The notes below the pieces were generated by a model, which saw nothing but the letters and a program-made list of their open reading frames with translations, was not told where the DNA came from and searched no databases. Positions 19,110 to 31,677 of a stretch of DNA of 64,000 bases are shown piece by piece (position 1 is the first letter of the stretch; every line of letters starts with the position of its first letter). Made by a program: the position numbers and the translations under genes. Source of the DNA: Enchytraeus crypticus (Eukaryota; Annelida; Clitellata; Enchytraeida; Enchytraeidae); assembly GCA_905160935.1 (NCBI GenBank), contig CAJHZI010000270.1, positions 505,001 to 569,000 of the forward strand. The letters are read 5' to 3'.

Positions 19110-20240
19110 GCATAATATCATGAGAGAGAGAGAATTATGTTTCTGGAAATAAAACAGTTCTCTCTCTCATAATATTTCTTTATGTTCAATCCTTTATAGA
19201 AGTATTTAAGTATGCACGTGTACTAATATTCCTATTGAGCTGCGCTAACGTTAATTGACTTTTCCAAAAGTATTTTTATTTTTGAGCTCTCTAGAGAACG
19301 AATCAATGTACAACATATCTATGATCTATATTATTCAAAACCATGAAATATACGTAATACCATATAATGTATCGCAGATATATCTACAGATCTGTACTCC
19401 AGTCATTAATACTCCATGGGTTTCACGAAGCGGAAGTCCATAGAGCTGAAGTAAATGAGGAAAGTCGTTCTATGCGACACACTAAACATAAGGATGGCGC
19501 AATCCCAAACAGGTTTGCCTCACAACTGATGCTTAGATTTGTCGTAGATCGTTTAGAAGAGAATTATCGAAGAAATGAGTGACAGATACAACAATCGTTA
19601 AAAACTTCTTAGTGTAAGTTTTATTTTTGGTCATGTTAATACATATCTGCAATGACAACTTTAACATTTTCCTGAAAAATAATACAGAGAAAGAAAACTG
19701 TCTGCCACTGTAGATTCTACAATTAATAAATATGATCTAACATTTGTGCGGCAGTAGTAAATAATTTTAATTAACTTTAATACAGCGTTGAATCTGCTAA
19801 AGGCTCACGAAAATAATATAATAAATTCAATTAAAAAATACTCTGCAACTTTTCAGATCAGTGCGACGTGCTCGCTTGACGTTTCGTAAAACTTTCACTG
19901 TTTAAGGGTTTAGTGATTGACGGTGTTCGCTAAAGCTTTATTGAACTTCAATATCAGGAACATTTGGAGCAGAAGATTTCAACCGGCTCTCAGAGCGTGT
20001 CTCTAGTTTGCTTCCATAGATAAAAATTACGAAAAAGTCTGCATAAGGACCGGGTGTTTCACCCTCTCTTTTGTCAAATTTTAATAAAAACTATTTTTAA
20101 TAAGTTTAATTTTGATATTTATTAGTTAAATTTTTCTCCTTTAAAAATGAGCAAATTTATTAAATTTAGTAGTTCAATTTTCTAATTTTTGTAGTTACAA
20201 TTTGGCAATTTTATAACATTGTAAGTATTATCAAATAATA
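19110..20240. other. intergenic, no gene supported
   Basis: After the hairpin-forming (GA)/(TC) pair at 19,115-19,172 the sequence is AT-rich and lacks credible coding structure. Confidence 0.45.
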
Positions 20241-21277
20241 ATTATTCTACTTTTTGGAAGGAGATAGCTAAATCTAACAATAATATGGCAAGTAAATATG
20301 CAAATGTTATTGACGGTTATATAGGTGACAAAGAAATAGTTGATCGATGGAGGATTTATTATAATGATTTGTATAATTGCTGTGATTACAGTGCTGATAA
20401 GCAATCTTTTACTGAGCGTTTAAATAATGTTGAGATAACTAAGGCTAATGCTGTTGAGTTTAGTATATCTGTTCAATGTATTCAGGACATATGCTATGGT
20501 TTGAAAAAAGGTGGGAGTGCTGGTCCTGATGGCATCTGTAGTGAGGCTGTTTTGTACTCGTGTCGTAGTTTATTTGTGCACCTCAGCATATTGTTTAATC
20601 TTTTTTCTTAAATTTGGATATTTACCTGCTTCTTTCTTGCAGTCGATTATTGTCGCTTTATTTAAAAACAAGTCAGGTGACTTATCAGATATTAATAATT
20701 ATAAGGCTATTGCAATCTCTAATGTGTTTTCTAAGATATTTGATTGAATCCCTTTTGGCTGAATCTTTGCAAACTAATTCAATATATGATAATTATCAGT
20801 TTGGTTTTAAACAAGGACTTTCTGCCTTTGTACCAGTGTACTGAAACAAACGGTGGACTATTACAGAAATAATTGTAGTCACGTGTTCACTTGTTTTATA
20901 GATTTTAAAAAGCATTTGACAGTGTTAATTATTGGAAATTGTTTATAAAACTACTGGATGACAATGTAAACTTTAAGGTAATTAGCATTTTGGCATATTG
21001 GTATAGTCATCAAAATTGTCATATAAGGTGGCGTAATTCAGTGTCGTCATCTTTTAGTATTGGTAATGGCACACGGCAGGGAAGTGTTCTCTCTCCATAT
21101 TTATTTTCTAGATACATTAGAGATCTGTTGGGTTAAGTTGTTGAATCTGATATTTGTTGTAGAATTGGCAGGCAGATTATCAATATTCTTGCATATGCCG
21201 ATGATATTGTCCTTATTACACCTTCATGGAGAGCTATGCCACTTTTAATTAACAATCTGTGCTCTAGTGCTTTGGAT

Positions 21278-21285
21278 ATTAATAT
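21278..21285. repeat. hAT target-site duplication, left (ATTAATAT)
   Basis: The eight bases precede the TAGAGATGGGAATT terminus and are repeated at 22,790-22,797. Confidence 0.92.
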
Positions 21286-21557
21286 TAGAGATGGGAATTG
21301 AACCGAACCCAAACTGAACCGAACCCTAAAATCTTGAATTTTGACCGAACCGAACCGAAATCGAACCCAGACTCAGACCGAACCCGAACCGAACCCGAAC
21401 CCAGGCTCTGGCCGAACCGAACCGAACCCGAACTTAGAGTCTGGCCGAACCCGAACCGAACTCGAACGCAGACTTCGTCCAAACCGAACTGAACCAAACT
21501 CTTGGAGTTCCTTTCTTCTTCACCAGCCTGACATTAAATAAAGATAGTAAGAAAAAT

Positions 21558-21595
<38 letters not shown>

Positions 21596-22789
21596 TTATT
21601 TATTTATTTATATTTATATATATATATGTATGTATATTAGTTTCTGCATCTACATGTCTTACAGTATCTAACAGCATATATTCAGGTAAGGCTGGTTCCG
21701 ACACAAATTTTAAAATGGTAGCGGTTCAAAGGAATGGTAGCGGGATGCGAGACGGGCCTAAGGAAGATAATGGATAGTCTGAATGATACGGAATTGAAAT
21801 ATGGAATGAAGATTAACGTCACAGAGACAAAAGTGATGAGAGTATCCCAGAATAGAGGTGAAATCAATATTATAATAAATGTTATGAAATTGAAACAGGT
21901 AAGGATTTCCAAATTTAAGTCATATTATAACAGACGATGGGAAATGTGAGACTGAAATATATAGTAGGATTGAAAATGCAAAAGAAGCCTTCGATAATAG
22001 GAAAGAACTTTTAACAAAAAGTTTAAAGAAAGACACTAAGATTAAGATAGCGAAACCTTAGTATGGACCACGCTATTATATGGACGTGCAACATGGACAC
22101 CAAGGAAAGAAAATATCAAGAAACTGGAGGCATTGGAAATGTGGATATGGAGAAGTATGGAAAGGATATTAGCTGGACTCAAAGGGTTACAAATGAGGAA
22201 GTTCTGGAGAGAGTTGGTAAAAATACACAGTTGATAAATGTATTAAGAGATAGGAAGAAGAGTTGGATAGGACACATTCTAAGAGGGAACAGTCTATTAA
22301 AAAGGTCATAGAAGGCAGAATGAAAGGAAAACGAGGCAGAGGCAAACCAAGATCAGGAATGTTAGATGATTTTAAGATGCACTCACATGTGAACATGAAG
22401 AGAAAATCTGAATTATAATGTAAAATAAAAACAAAAATATAAAAACAAGATTATTATAACATTAAATTAACAACATTATTATTAACAACACTAAATATAA
22501 AAGCATGATTATTATAAGTAATGTTAAACAATTGCAACATAAACCAAACCATTTCGAACTCGAATCGAACTCTTGCGAGTTGGAAAGCAAGCCGAACCCG
22601 AACCGAACCCGACCCCTTGTTAGAACCCAACCCGAACCGAATCGAACTTTCATTTTCAACAAACCGAACCAAACCTAACTCTCAAATTGTCAACTGCTAG
22701 CCGAACCCGGACCGAACCGAACTTTCATTTTCAACGAACCGAACCGAACCGAACCCGAACTCTGGAAATTCATAAAATTCCCATCTCTA
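21286..22789. mobile_element. non-autonomous hAT-type element with CCGAAC-rich subterminal tracts
   Basis: Inverted termini of 14 bp (TAGAGATGGGAATT at the left, AATTCCCATCTCTA at the right) are flanked by the 8-bp duplication ATTAATAT; 8-bp duplications are typical of hAT transposases. Next to both ends are long CCGAAC/CCGAACCC tracts (21,299-21,500 and 22,555-22,765), oddly in the same orientation rather than inverted. The inside contains TA/TATT microsatellites (21,560-21,640) and a LINE fragment (21,705-22,425). No transposase is present. Confidence 0.88.
21705..22425 (+). mobile_element. LINE 'A' 3' fragment carried inside the hAT element
   Basis: It decodes in pieces to RT C-terminal sequence: MKINVTETKVMRVSQNRGE, then WTQRVTNEEVLERVGKN and KSWIGHILRGNSLLK. 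These match the copy at 52,835-53,435. It is frameshifted. Confidence 0.75.
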
Positions 22790-22797
22790 ATTAATAT
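22790..22797. repeat. hAT target-site duplication, right (ATTAATAT)
   Basis: This is identical to 21,278-21,285. Removing the element plus one copy would rejoin the flanking LINE sequence. Confidence 0.92.
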
Positions 22798-23459
22798 GTC
22801 TTGCAATATTTCTAAAACTGTTGCTATGATTTTTGAACCTAGCGAGGGAAGATGGGCCTTAGACTATATTTTTCCTAATTTTAAACTAGTTAGCGATGAC
22901 ATTAGCCTAAATGTTGTCTCTCAATTTAAATACGTAGGTCATTTGATGGATAATCGTTTATATGATAATAATGACATTAATCGTGACATAAGTAATACCT
23001 TTGTCCGCACCAGCACGCTTTTAAGACGATTTTTTAATTGCTCCCGTACAGTTAAAATTATTCTGTTTAAAACGTACTGTTTATGTTTTTACGATATTGC
23101 ACAATGGTCCAAGTTTAAAGTGTCTTCTTTAAATAAATTTCGTTCATGTTACAATAGATGTGCCAAACGGTTCTTTGGTTTCAAAAGGCAGGATAGTTTA
23201 TCCACCATGTTGCAGTTATGTAACATTCCTAGTTTTGATACGATTATATCTAACTCTAAATGTGTATATAATCAGTGTGTTAGTAAGTGTGAAAGTGCAC
23301 TAATTAATTGTTTTAGGTTGTGATTTCTCCAGTTTAGAACTATAATATCTGATTTTATGAGTGTTTACATGATTTTATGGGTGTGCTGTGTTGTGTGTCT
23401 TTTATGCTTTGTGTGGACCTTGCTGCCTGATTTATAATTATAAATTAAAAATTAAAAAA

Positions 23460-24170
23460 TTAGCCTTATAGACGTGTATATATAACTTATAAGCCTCATA
23501 TAGATATCTAATTTTACTATCTATTTCGAATATCATGAGCGAAATTTATTTAAAATTGATTATTAATAACACATTTATATTATTCTTTTTACTAAATAAC
23601 ACTCTTCATATAAATAATATTGTTGTTCTTTAGTCGATTTAATGTAATCTTCATTCAAATGTTGATAGAGCGGATATTTTAATATCATTATGATGATGAT
23701 GATTATTCACTATTATTATTGTTATTATTATTATTACTATTACTACTGTTACTATGACTATTGCTACTACATGTATACTACAATTAGTATTTTATTTTAT
23801 GTAATAATATTTAGTTTAGTGCATCTATCACTCATATTATTAAAAACATTTAAGGACCTTTCTCACATCCTGCTTGAATTTCTCTAGTAAAGGACTGATC
23901 CGATTTACTATCCGATCAGAAGTTGTGGAAGTTTTCACGGATCAGATTAGCGCTACACTCGACACAACATTCGATCAACCGTCAAGGCGCAGAATATGAT
24001 CAGGGAATTCAGGGTCATTTTAATGTTTTTTTAAAATGTAATTTGAGTTTTTCTTAAATTAATAGACTCGCTAAGTTACACAATGGTAAAGTTGGATGAT
24101 ATGGGGGAAGCTCTTTGCAGGATGCTCAGGAGCGTAAATGATCTCATTTGTCTTTAACTACAACAACAAA
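23460..24170. other. intergenic, trinucleotide-rich
   Basis: An imperfect (ATT)n/(ACT)n stretch lies at 23,690-23,770. Nothing else is recognised. Confidence 0.4.
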
Positions 24171-24174
24171 GATC

Positions 24175-24260
24175 GATTAGATGACTAGGTGACAGCACGC
24201 TCATCTGGTGAGCAGACGGTCCTAGGATCGAGCCCTAGCCGAGGTGTGACTGAAAGTATA
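24175..24260 (+). repeat. possible tRNA-derived SINE (third type)
   Basis: TAGGTGACAGCACGCTCATC resembles an A-box region and CCTAGGATCGAGCCCTAGCC resembles a B box within a stem. It is too diverged to be a functional tRNA. Confidence 0.4.
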
Positions 24261-24289
24261 CCTAATGATGCTGAAAAAGCGTTATATAT

Positions 24290-24415
<126 letters not shown>

Positions 24416-24464
24416 TATATATCGCATGTGCAAATGGTCTTCTTATTCCCTTATTTTCTGCTAA

Positions 24465-24765
24465 TTAAAATTGGTGTACCTCAAGGATTTGTTTGAAGGC
24501 TCTAATTGTTTTTAATTTTCATCAATGACATACTATTTGCGTTAAGTCAAAGAAAAAATCCTCTTTTGCCAATGATACCAATATACAGTATAATAGCTAA
24601 CGCCATTAACTATTTATTTACTTCATCAAATCTACATGTAACTGCAGAAGAGAACATCACTAAATTAACAGCAAGTAATAAATTAGAAATTATTGATAAA
24701 AGTAATTATTTGTTGTTTAGACATAATAAGCTTGTTAGTAATTTCACTAAACTATTGGAATAGAA
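24465..24765 (+). mobile_element. degenerate reverse-transcriptase fragment
   Basis: KIGVPQGFV followed by FLIFINDILFALSQRKN matches the VPQGS-(L)GP-LFLIYINDI block of LINE reverse transcriptases. The ADD block is recognisable only after a frameshift. A degenerate tail continues to 24,760. Confidence 0.65.
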
Positions 24766-24769
24766 TAAT

Positions 24770-25535
24770 CAAATTCAATTTTCAAATTTTTAAAACCTTA
24801 AGGAACTCTTTTAATTAGATTTAATAATTTTTAAGTTTACATGTACATGTATATATTTCTGTAGCAATCTTTTTAACAATATTATGGGTAAGAGTTTAAC
24901 TGTAAGATTCCCGTAGGTTTATCGTAGTTCAACTTTGTAGCATAAATGCATATTTTAGTATTCAGTTTTATTTTCTCTACTACGGATTATGCTACTATGC
25001 TACTTTGCTGTTAATGTACTACTATGCTACTAAGTTGCCAATGTAGGCCTTCTACTATGCTACTATGCTACTATGGACTATACTGTCTCTTATTATATTT
25101 TATTTAATTATTTGGATTACTCTAGCATCAACAATTTAGCGTAATACACTCACAAGAGGCTATATCTTATCCACATTTTAAGGCACTAAAATATGTTATT
25201 ATATTTTGGGCGCTCTTTGGGCAACACTCATCATGATTTTATTTATTTTTACTAGGTATATGTTTTTTCTGTACTTTTACTTTCTGCGATTGTCAGATTG
25301 AAATGTAATAAACTAATTATTTTATTTGTTCAGATTTTTCAGAGATAAACAGACTAAACAGAAGATTAAGATATTGTTGTCTATTAAACGCCCATGACCA
25401 GGCCAGGTCCTGTGCCCTACTAGTCTTCTCTTAGTAACAGCCGATAAGTGTGACCCTACTATTTTCTAGAAGTTAGATAGCTAAATTCTACGCTTCAAAA
25501 ATAGCATGCAGTTTTCTTAATTGTTGACTAAATAT
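24770..25535. other. intergenic, no gene supported
   Basis: The region contains a short CTATGCTACTATGCTACT repeat near 25,000-25,080. Otherwise it has no recognisable content. Confidence 0.4.
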
Positions 25536-25536
25536 A

Positions 25537-25655
25537 AGTCGGTAGGATACGACTGCGGAACAGTAGATGCGGAGTTTAAATCCTGGGCTCGCCCGTCACT
25601 GATATCACTTTCGAGTGAGAAAACCGACGTTAACCTTAGCTTTACCAGCATTGAC
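25537..25655 (+). repeat. tRNA-derived SINE, family 1
   Basis: It contains GAGTTTAAATCCTGGGCTCG and CCCGTCACTGATATCAC, then TCGAGTGAG and the GACGTTAACCTTAGCTTTAC tail shared by all family-1 copies. Confidence 0.75.
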
Positions 25656-25679
25656 TAAATATAATAATAAATAGTAAAA

Positions 25680-25841
25680 AATTCCTAAATTTCCCTGAAG
25701 GTCTTGATACGGGTTGGGGCGAAAGTTCCCCTTTTTCCAGTTCTCTCGTCTTTGATCATTAGGCGACATCACGGATTGTGTGCTGTAGCAATCTTGTAGT
25801 ACGTCAAATTGGTTTTGATTCATGGTGCTCCGTGCAGCCAT
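25680..25841 (-). CDS. possible short coding exon of unknown gene
   Basis: On the minus strand an ATG at 25,841 opens MAARSTMNQNQFDVLQDC and continues with a polar stretch (SPNDQRRENWKKGNFRPNP) of protein-like composition. A GTATCAAG after ...FRPNP could be a donor. No partner exon or family is recognised and the rest of the frame runs into SINE sequence. It may be a first exon, a retrocopy or chance. Confidence 0.25.
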
Positions 25842-26084
25842 TAATATTGGAGGCTATTTATTGTACAGGGTGAGCTTAAAATATGATGCAAATTCACACA
25901 TTCTAATATAACTATTTTAAGTCTAGTTAAAGCTGAATAATTGAAAGAGCTAACTAAAGTAAAACATAATAATCACAAAATCTTAATAAATATTACATGT
26001 AATAATCATAATTACAACAATAATAATATTAGTAATAAATGTTTAACGTTCATTTCCTCATATAACGCTTCTTATGCATAAATC

Positions 26085-26200
26085 AAGGAGCAACTTCTTT
26101 AAATCTGTTCTTCCATTCTACCTTCTATGACCTACTTTAATAAACTATTTACCCTTAAATTTAGTCCTAATTCTTGTTCCTATTTCTTATAGCATTAAAT
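26085..26200 (-). mobile_element. small LINE 'A' fragment
   Basis: TTCTACCTTCTATGACCT.. and the following pyrimidine-rich sequence parallel 1,480-1,560, the same 3' region of LINE 'A' in minus orientation. Confidence 0.45.
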
Positions 26201-26204
26201 AATC

Positions 26205-28499
26205 GTAAATGCTATAAGAAATTTTTCATCTGTTTTAATAACAATGAACATAACTAACGGGCTGCTAATATGAATTGTAAAACGGTACCCGTTAACGGTA
26301 ACCGTTAACTTGCAGCATAGCGCAATAACAATCTTTTATAATCTCATGGTGTCGCTTATTTTTGGTCCATCCTGTACAGCTAAGTGTACGTCGTTATCTG
26401 TCTTTAGTCCGCTCAAGGAATGCTCCTACCACACCCGGACTCGTGCACAAGTGCTAAAGCAGAGGTTAAGAGATCGTAAAAACAGAACGATATTCTAATA
26501 ATTGTATTACTCTGTCAATCCCATAGCACTCGGCTGACGTGAAGTGATTTCAAAATTGTCTCCGTTAGTGAAAATTGAAAGCAGCTATAAATAGCATGAC
26601 ATAAAGTTGCAGAATATAACAAGCAAGAAGTAAAATGTATGGCATAACATAGAAATCAGAATCAAATCAGCATCGCCTAGCAACTTAAGCATTACAATAT
26701 GATATAATAATATCGCCCTATTTGGCGTGGTTTGCATAAGATAAATTAAAATAGCCTAGCATCGTATACCTAGATTTAAGAAAACAAGTCATCTCATAAA
26801 CCTTCCTCTAATGATCTACATGTATTGGTCTCCTATAAATTTGATCCGTAGGCCGAGAAGTGTGAAGATTTTCTGTTATTCTTTTTTTCTGGAAGCTAAA
26901 CTTGGAATTATAGCAAATTATTGCGTAATACAAAATAATATAGTACAGGAAGTCTGGATAACTACTCACGCCGTATAGCCATCCTACAATAGAACGTGTA
27001 ATCCATCATTATTCAGTCAATCAAGGCAAATAATTAATCCCCGTAGCCAGGATTTGGGTTATGCTTCATTGACCAAATACTTCATAGACTAAATCAATAC
27101 TTCCTAGACCAAATACTTCCTAGACTAAATACTTCATAGACTAAATACTTCATAGACCAAGTATTTCATAGATCAAATACGTCACAGACCAAACACTTCA
27201 TAAATCAAATACTTCAGAGAACAAGTACCTCATATATATATGAACAGCATTGTTCTCATTTTTCATGAATGCCCTAGAAATTGATTACGAATGCAAAACG
27301 AAGTGTTCGAGTACCTGGGATTATTAATTCTTTTGTCCAAAATATGTGACCAATCATAAAATTAAACATATTTTTGTTATAATATAAGCATACTAAGCAT
27401 ACTATGTAGTTGACTCAAAACTCACTTTAATTTTGTCTACAATTCATTAATTCATTCACAGATACTAACGAGTTATATGGTTCGATAGCTTTGTCACTTT
27501 TATGCAGTAAAGCATACCTTTAGGCCATATAAAGGCCGTGTAGTTCTAACTATCACAGCATTCCAGTCAATTGTAGAACCTGACGAATCTTTAATCAACT
27601 TGAAGAAATAATAATACATACACATCCGCTTCTTAATTAACGGCTTGCATTCCTGCTCTTACCTTCAACTCAATAAAAACCCTCTAGGTCATCAGACAGC
27701 TTCCGAGCTAAGAATTACTTTATCGCTAAAATGAAGACATTTAAATTTTCTCTCTGACAAGTCCACGACATAGGCATTATAGTATAACTTCTATCCAGCT
27801 TACTTGAGATGAACTACTCATTTGGGAACATCGATTCTTCTTCAACACGCGCCGGTTAAATTTATCATAGCACCGTATTTACTGCTTGAAGACTCATAGA
27901 AGCTCTCGTGTTTTCTTCAAGACAGATTACTATGCATCAGTAGATATCGATATACCGATTGGGTAGCAAATTTCGTCATCATATAGAATGCAGTTTCAGT
28001 TCCGTATTGTGTCCTGGCCATTGCAGAATAGACCAATCGTAAGCCCTAATAATATTATATGTAAGTGTTTCTTAAGAGGCAACTCCTATGACACTTAAAG
28101 AAGTCTGCGACAAGTGCAGTTTACGGTTGGTCCGTTCTTCTGTGACCCGGAAACCTCACGGAATGGATTTACCATATGTACAAAATTGTAATATGTATAT
28201 TAAATTTCACGTCTATTTGTTGAATTAATTCTACAATATATTTAGAGCATGGAAATTAACGAAACTGTATAACAATGAGTAATTTAAATGGAACAAGTGA
28301 AACTAAATTAATATTTAAAGTCACCATATAACTTCTGGTCCCAAGTTTAACCCGTTTTTATGCACATGTGTTTATACACACTAGAATATGACAATTTAGC
28401 ACACATATTCTTCATGCTTAAATATGCAATGCATATTTTTCAGGTATTATGAATATTAATGTATATACAGTATACTCATTGCTTGTATTTATATATACG

Positions 28500-28500
<1 letters not shown>
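26205..28500. other. intergenic with a short minisatellite
   Basis: From 27,065 to 27,235 a 16-17-bp unit near CCAAATACTTCATAGA is repeated about ten times. Nothing else is supported. Confidence 0.55.
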
Positions 28501-28504
<4 letters not shown>

Positions 28505-28552
<48 letters not shown>

Positions 28553-28578
28553 GTATATATATATATAAATGTATAGAC

Positions 28579-28625
<47 letters not shown>

Positions 28626-28705
28626 TATAAATATAAAGGTATATGCAGTATATATAGGCCTATATATTTATCATGTATATTTCATATATATATATATATA
28701 TATTT
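28505..28705. repeat. (TA)n microsatellite cluster
   Basis: Long TA runs are separated by short interruptions. Open frames through it are low-complexity artefacts. Confidence 0.95.
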
Positions 28706-28979
28706 ATTTATTTTTTTAATTTTATTTATCATATCATACATTTAATTATACGTGTCAATTTTTGAGTGCAAAAATACCAAGTGTACGCGTGAACGAAAGA
28801 AACCAAGGTCAAAATGGCACTTACATGTCCCGAATACTAACTAATTCATTTTGACAAATCTGGAAGGCTAGATTGAAAACTGACCAAAAATCTTCAATCT
28901 CCTACTCCTTGCGCCCGCCAGGAATAGATCACCAAGTAGGGCCCTATATAGGAGAAATTAATTAAATGAAAAGAAGTGG

Positions 28980-29220
28980 AGAATTTGCAGTAAGGATGTT
29001 ACGGACATCATCATCATCTTCCCTTAAATTCGAGTTTAATCAGGGTCGGGATACGAACAGACTTTTTCCAATCCTCCCTGTCCCACACCATATCATCAGT
29101 CAATCCTATATTTTTCATATCCTTCTTAATTACCGCATCTCATGTCAATTGTGGTCTACCTCTCTCTAGCTTAACATCCAGCACTTCCCTCCAAACTCTC
29201 ATTACTACATCCTCATAAGG
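28980..29220 (-). mobile_element. 3' end of another LINE family ('B')
   Basis: On the minus strand it decodes to VWREVLDVKLERGRPQLT, then DDMVWDREDWKKSVRIP and a (GATGAT) tail. This is a reverse-transcriptase C-terminus with the usual RGRP..W and DRE.W motifs. Other 3' ends of this family lie at 54,480-54,577 and 59,960-60,025. Confidence 0.6.
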
Positions 29221-29224
29221 ATGT

Positions 29225-30030
29225 TATTGACAATTAACATAATCTTTTTCGTACTTAGTAAAGTATAAGAGTTAGCGGATAAGAGATGCACCTATGTGAA
29301 AAATATTAAAATATTAGCTATAATAATGGCATATAAAAATTTCGATTTACTAGAGGGGCTAAATCCCCCTCCAATTTCGGTCTGTCGACTTCTCATTTCG
29401 GCTGAAAAGATAACCGGAGGTCAACTTTTTACACCCCTCCCACTCCAATTGAATTGTGAATGAGGGGGAGTCGATATGTGTATATAGATACATGATATAA
29501 ATATGAACATGTATTTTTGAATTGTACAATTGCTTGCATATCTACAAATTTCCATCGTAACGATTTTGACTTTTGTGACTGTCAATTAATGACAAAAAGA
29601 CCTGACTTTTCAATAATGGGTAAGACGTACGTTGCAAATTCCACCAAACATAGGAAACTACCAATGTACTTTGTTACCGAGAGCAACGAGACTTCATTCG
29701 TTTGGCAGAGGCTTTAAATGAACGTTATGATTATAATCCTGTTATCTAGCACCAGATACAAGCAGAACAGTTTCTAGATCCGAAATGTTTAAATAATATC
29801 GATCTGTAAACATCAAACAATAACTTTCGTCTAAAGGACACCGTACAATTGAAAAAGCCGCTACAGATAACATAGCATAACAACAAATAGTGTGTTACTG
29901 TCGTCCAGGAGACACCGAGCAACATTTAGACAAATCCAAGTCGGTAATCAAAAGGAAGGTTAAAAGCGATTCACATCCCAGAATACAGAAAATCAGTCTA
30001 TATACATGAATATACTAGAGAGCGGGAATT
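29225..30030. other. intergenic, no gene supported
   Basis: Nothing recognisable beyond short chance frames. Confidence 0.4.
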
Positions 30031-30034
30031 AAAG

Positions 30035-30170
30035 AAAAGGAGGCTTACGTGCTGGTCTCAACGCGTGGACACAGGCCTGGATAAAAGAAATGGAAAAGAT
30101 AGCTCTTCAACTGCCCATGGAGTTGCTCATAGGAAAGCAAAGACCGATGTGATAAATGACAGGTATCAGC
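30035..30170 (-). mobile_element. CR1/L2-like LINE 3' fragment
   Basis: It matches the 33,340-33,480 part of the long LINE (lysine-rich end of the ORF and start of the 3' UTR). Confidence 0.6.
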
Positions 30171-30564
30171 TCGAAGTATTAAATGTTTTCGTATCAGTAT
30201 GTTAAATGCGAGTATCAGATCACAAACCTGCAACAAATCAAAGTTTTATGGGCATGCACTTGTTTGTTGGAATGGTCATATGGCATAGGATGATATAATA
30301 GCAATATAGGCCTATGTAGGTCTATAAATAGTGATGTAGGCCTAAGGACTCGGACTAGGAATCAACGTAGCCATAGAATCGAGTACAAATATTAAAGTCT
30401 CGAAACCTAAGATTAATGACTCTAAAATTAAGGACCCAAACTCGAAAGATAACAGCTCGGAACACAATCGTCTTAGATAGGTTCAACAGTGATAGCCTGA
30501 TAGGTGCTGTCATTGCCGGCAGTATCACTGAAATAGTTGTTTTGTTTTTATTGTTTAGAATACC

Positions 30565-30770
30565 TCAATAGCGTAGTAGTAACGTCAGGACATTTTAAAT
30601 GACAGATCCTGAGTTGAATTGAACTCTCTTTAGATGGAATCCCAGCCGCGCTGATCTGAGAGTAAAATCTCGAACATTCGCAGGACTGATTAACCGGAAA
30701 ATTGATTAAATTGCATAACAGTTTCAACATGTGGTATTAACAGTGATTGCTACCAAGTTCAACATAGTTG
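30565..30770 (+). repeat. tRNA-derived SINE, family 2
   Basis: It shares AATCCCAGCCGCGCTGATCT and GAGAGTAAAATCTC, then ACATGTGGTATTAA and AGTTGATCATTTC, with the copy at 44,112-44,350. Confidence 0.75.
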
Positions 30771-30804
30771 ATCATTTCGTCAGTCTTTGCTTTCTTATGA
30801 ACAT

Positions 30805-31060
30805 TTCGTAGTTCATAAGCAGTTGAAGACCCACCTATTCCAGTTCTCAATTCCATCCAGTGTCCATGAGCTACGATCAGCGCCTAAATCTCCTTTTCAT
30901 TAACCCTTTTATATTTGACTGATTTTCTGGATTATTTAATCTGCACCGTCTTTGAACCTTCTTTTTTTCTCTCCTGCTTGATTTTGCCTCAATAGTACTC
31001 GATATTGACATTGATGACTCTAGCTCTCTAATTGTTGTTATGTTATATAATGTTTCCCTA
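30805..31060 (+). mobile_element. CR1/L2-like LINE 3' fragment, + orientation
   Basis: It contains the LINE end (GCAGTTGAAGACCCACCTAT.., CATGAGCTACGATCAGCGCC) and 3' UTR, ending in CTCTAATTGTTGTTATG. It is the mirror-orientation counterpart of 1,565-2,010. Confidence 0.7.
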
Positions 31061-31486
31061 CAGTGCGTGTTTTGTTGTTGTTTCAGAACAAATACAATTT
31101 TGCTTCTGGAGTGTAGCTTTTGATTCAGCCGTTCTTGTTGGAGGTCTCTAGCAATATTATAAACAATAACAATTGAATTTAATGGGATAATTTTGAAAAC
31201 ATTCTGATTGATTTTAGTTCGACGAACTAATTTTTCGCATAGCAATCTTCTAGTATATTTTTAATATGACAGTAATACTGTAAATGACAGTAATATTAAT
31301 GCGTGCCACTGCAATTACAGTAATTTCTGAATATATTTTGGACGTTGCTATGGAACAATTCATAAAAAAGAATTTCACTTTATGTGCGCTCATTTTATTT
31401 CTATGTATGGATAATCGAAATATCAAATAATTCCTAAACCTTTCAGTTTATCCGAGTATTAGCGACGTTGTTCTTTTCGAATAACG

Positions 31487-31677
31487 ATGTTGAATTATAT
31501 CGAAACTGACTATTTTACTGAAATTCTTCAAGACGACGAATACCTAGAAAGTGCACTAGAACTGATGGTAGATGATCTGCAGACTGACAAGAAAGCTACT
31601 GTTTTTCGCCTTATTTGCTTAAAAAATTCACGTGATATTCTGTGGAAGATATTCTGCCTGTTTTCTAGCTCTCCAAC
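31487..31677 (+). CDS. ARM/FN3 gene exon A (candidate first coding exon)
   Basis: ATG 31,487 opens MLNYIETDYFTEILQDDEYL and continues with KKATVFRLICLKNSRDILW, a helical ARM-like start. The GTAAGT donor lies at 31,678 in phase 2, matching exon B. An exon further upstream cannot be excluded. Confidence 0.7.

Larger units (their letters stand above)
20245..23460 (+). mobile_element. 5'-truncated LINE (CR1/jockey-like), split by a hAT insertion
   Basis: Reverse-transcriptase motifs occur in order, in shifting frames: KKGGSAGPDGICSEA near 20,510, DINNYKAIAISNVFSKIF near 20,690, FTCFIDFKKAFDSV-like sequence near 20,890, NGTRQGSVLSPYLFS near 21,065, and the catalytic ILAYADDIVLI at 21,190. After the hAT insertion (21,286-22,789) the frame resumes with FKYVGHLMDNRLYDNNDINR and a long C-terminus ending at 23,323. 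An AT-rich tail ends near 23,460. Several frameshifts and stops show that it is dead. The clade is not firmly assigned. Confidence 0.85.

Noticed and set aside
21285-21541. Open frames with repeated NRTEPNP/RVRFGFG words
   Set aside because: They are translations of the CCGAAC tract of the hAT element.
28459-28719. Open frame rich in YIYIYI
   Set aside because: It is a (TA)n microsatellite.
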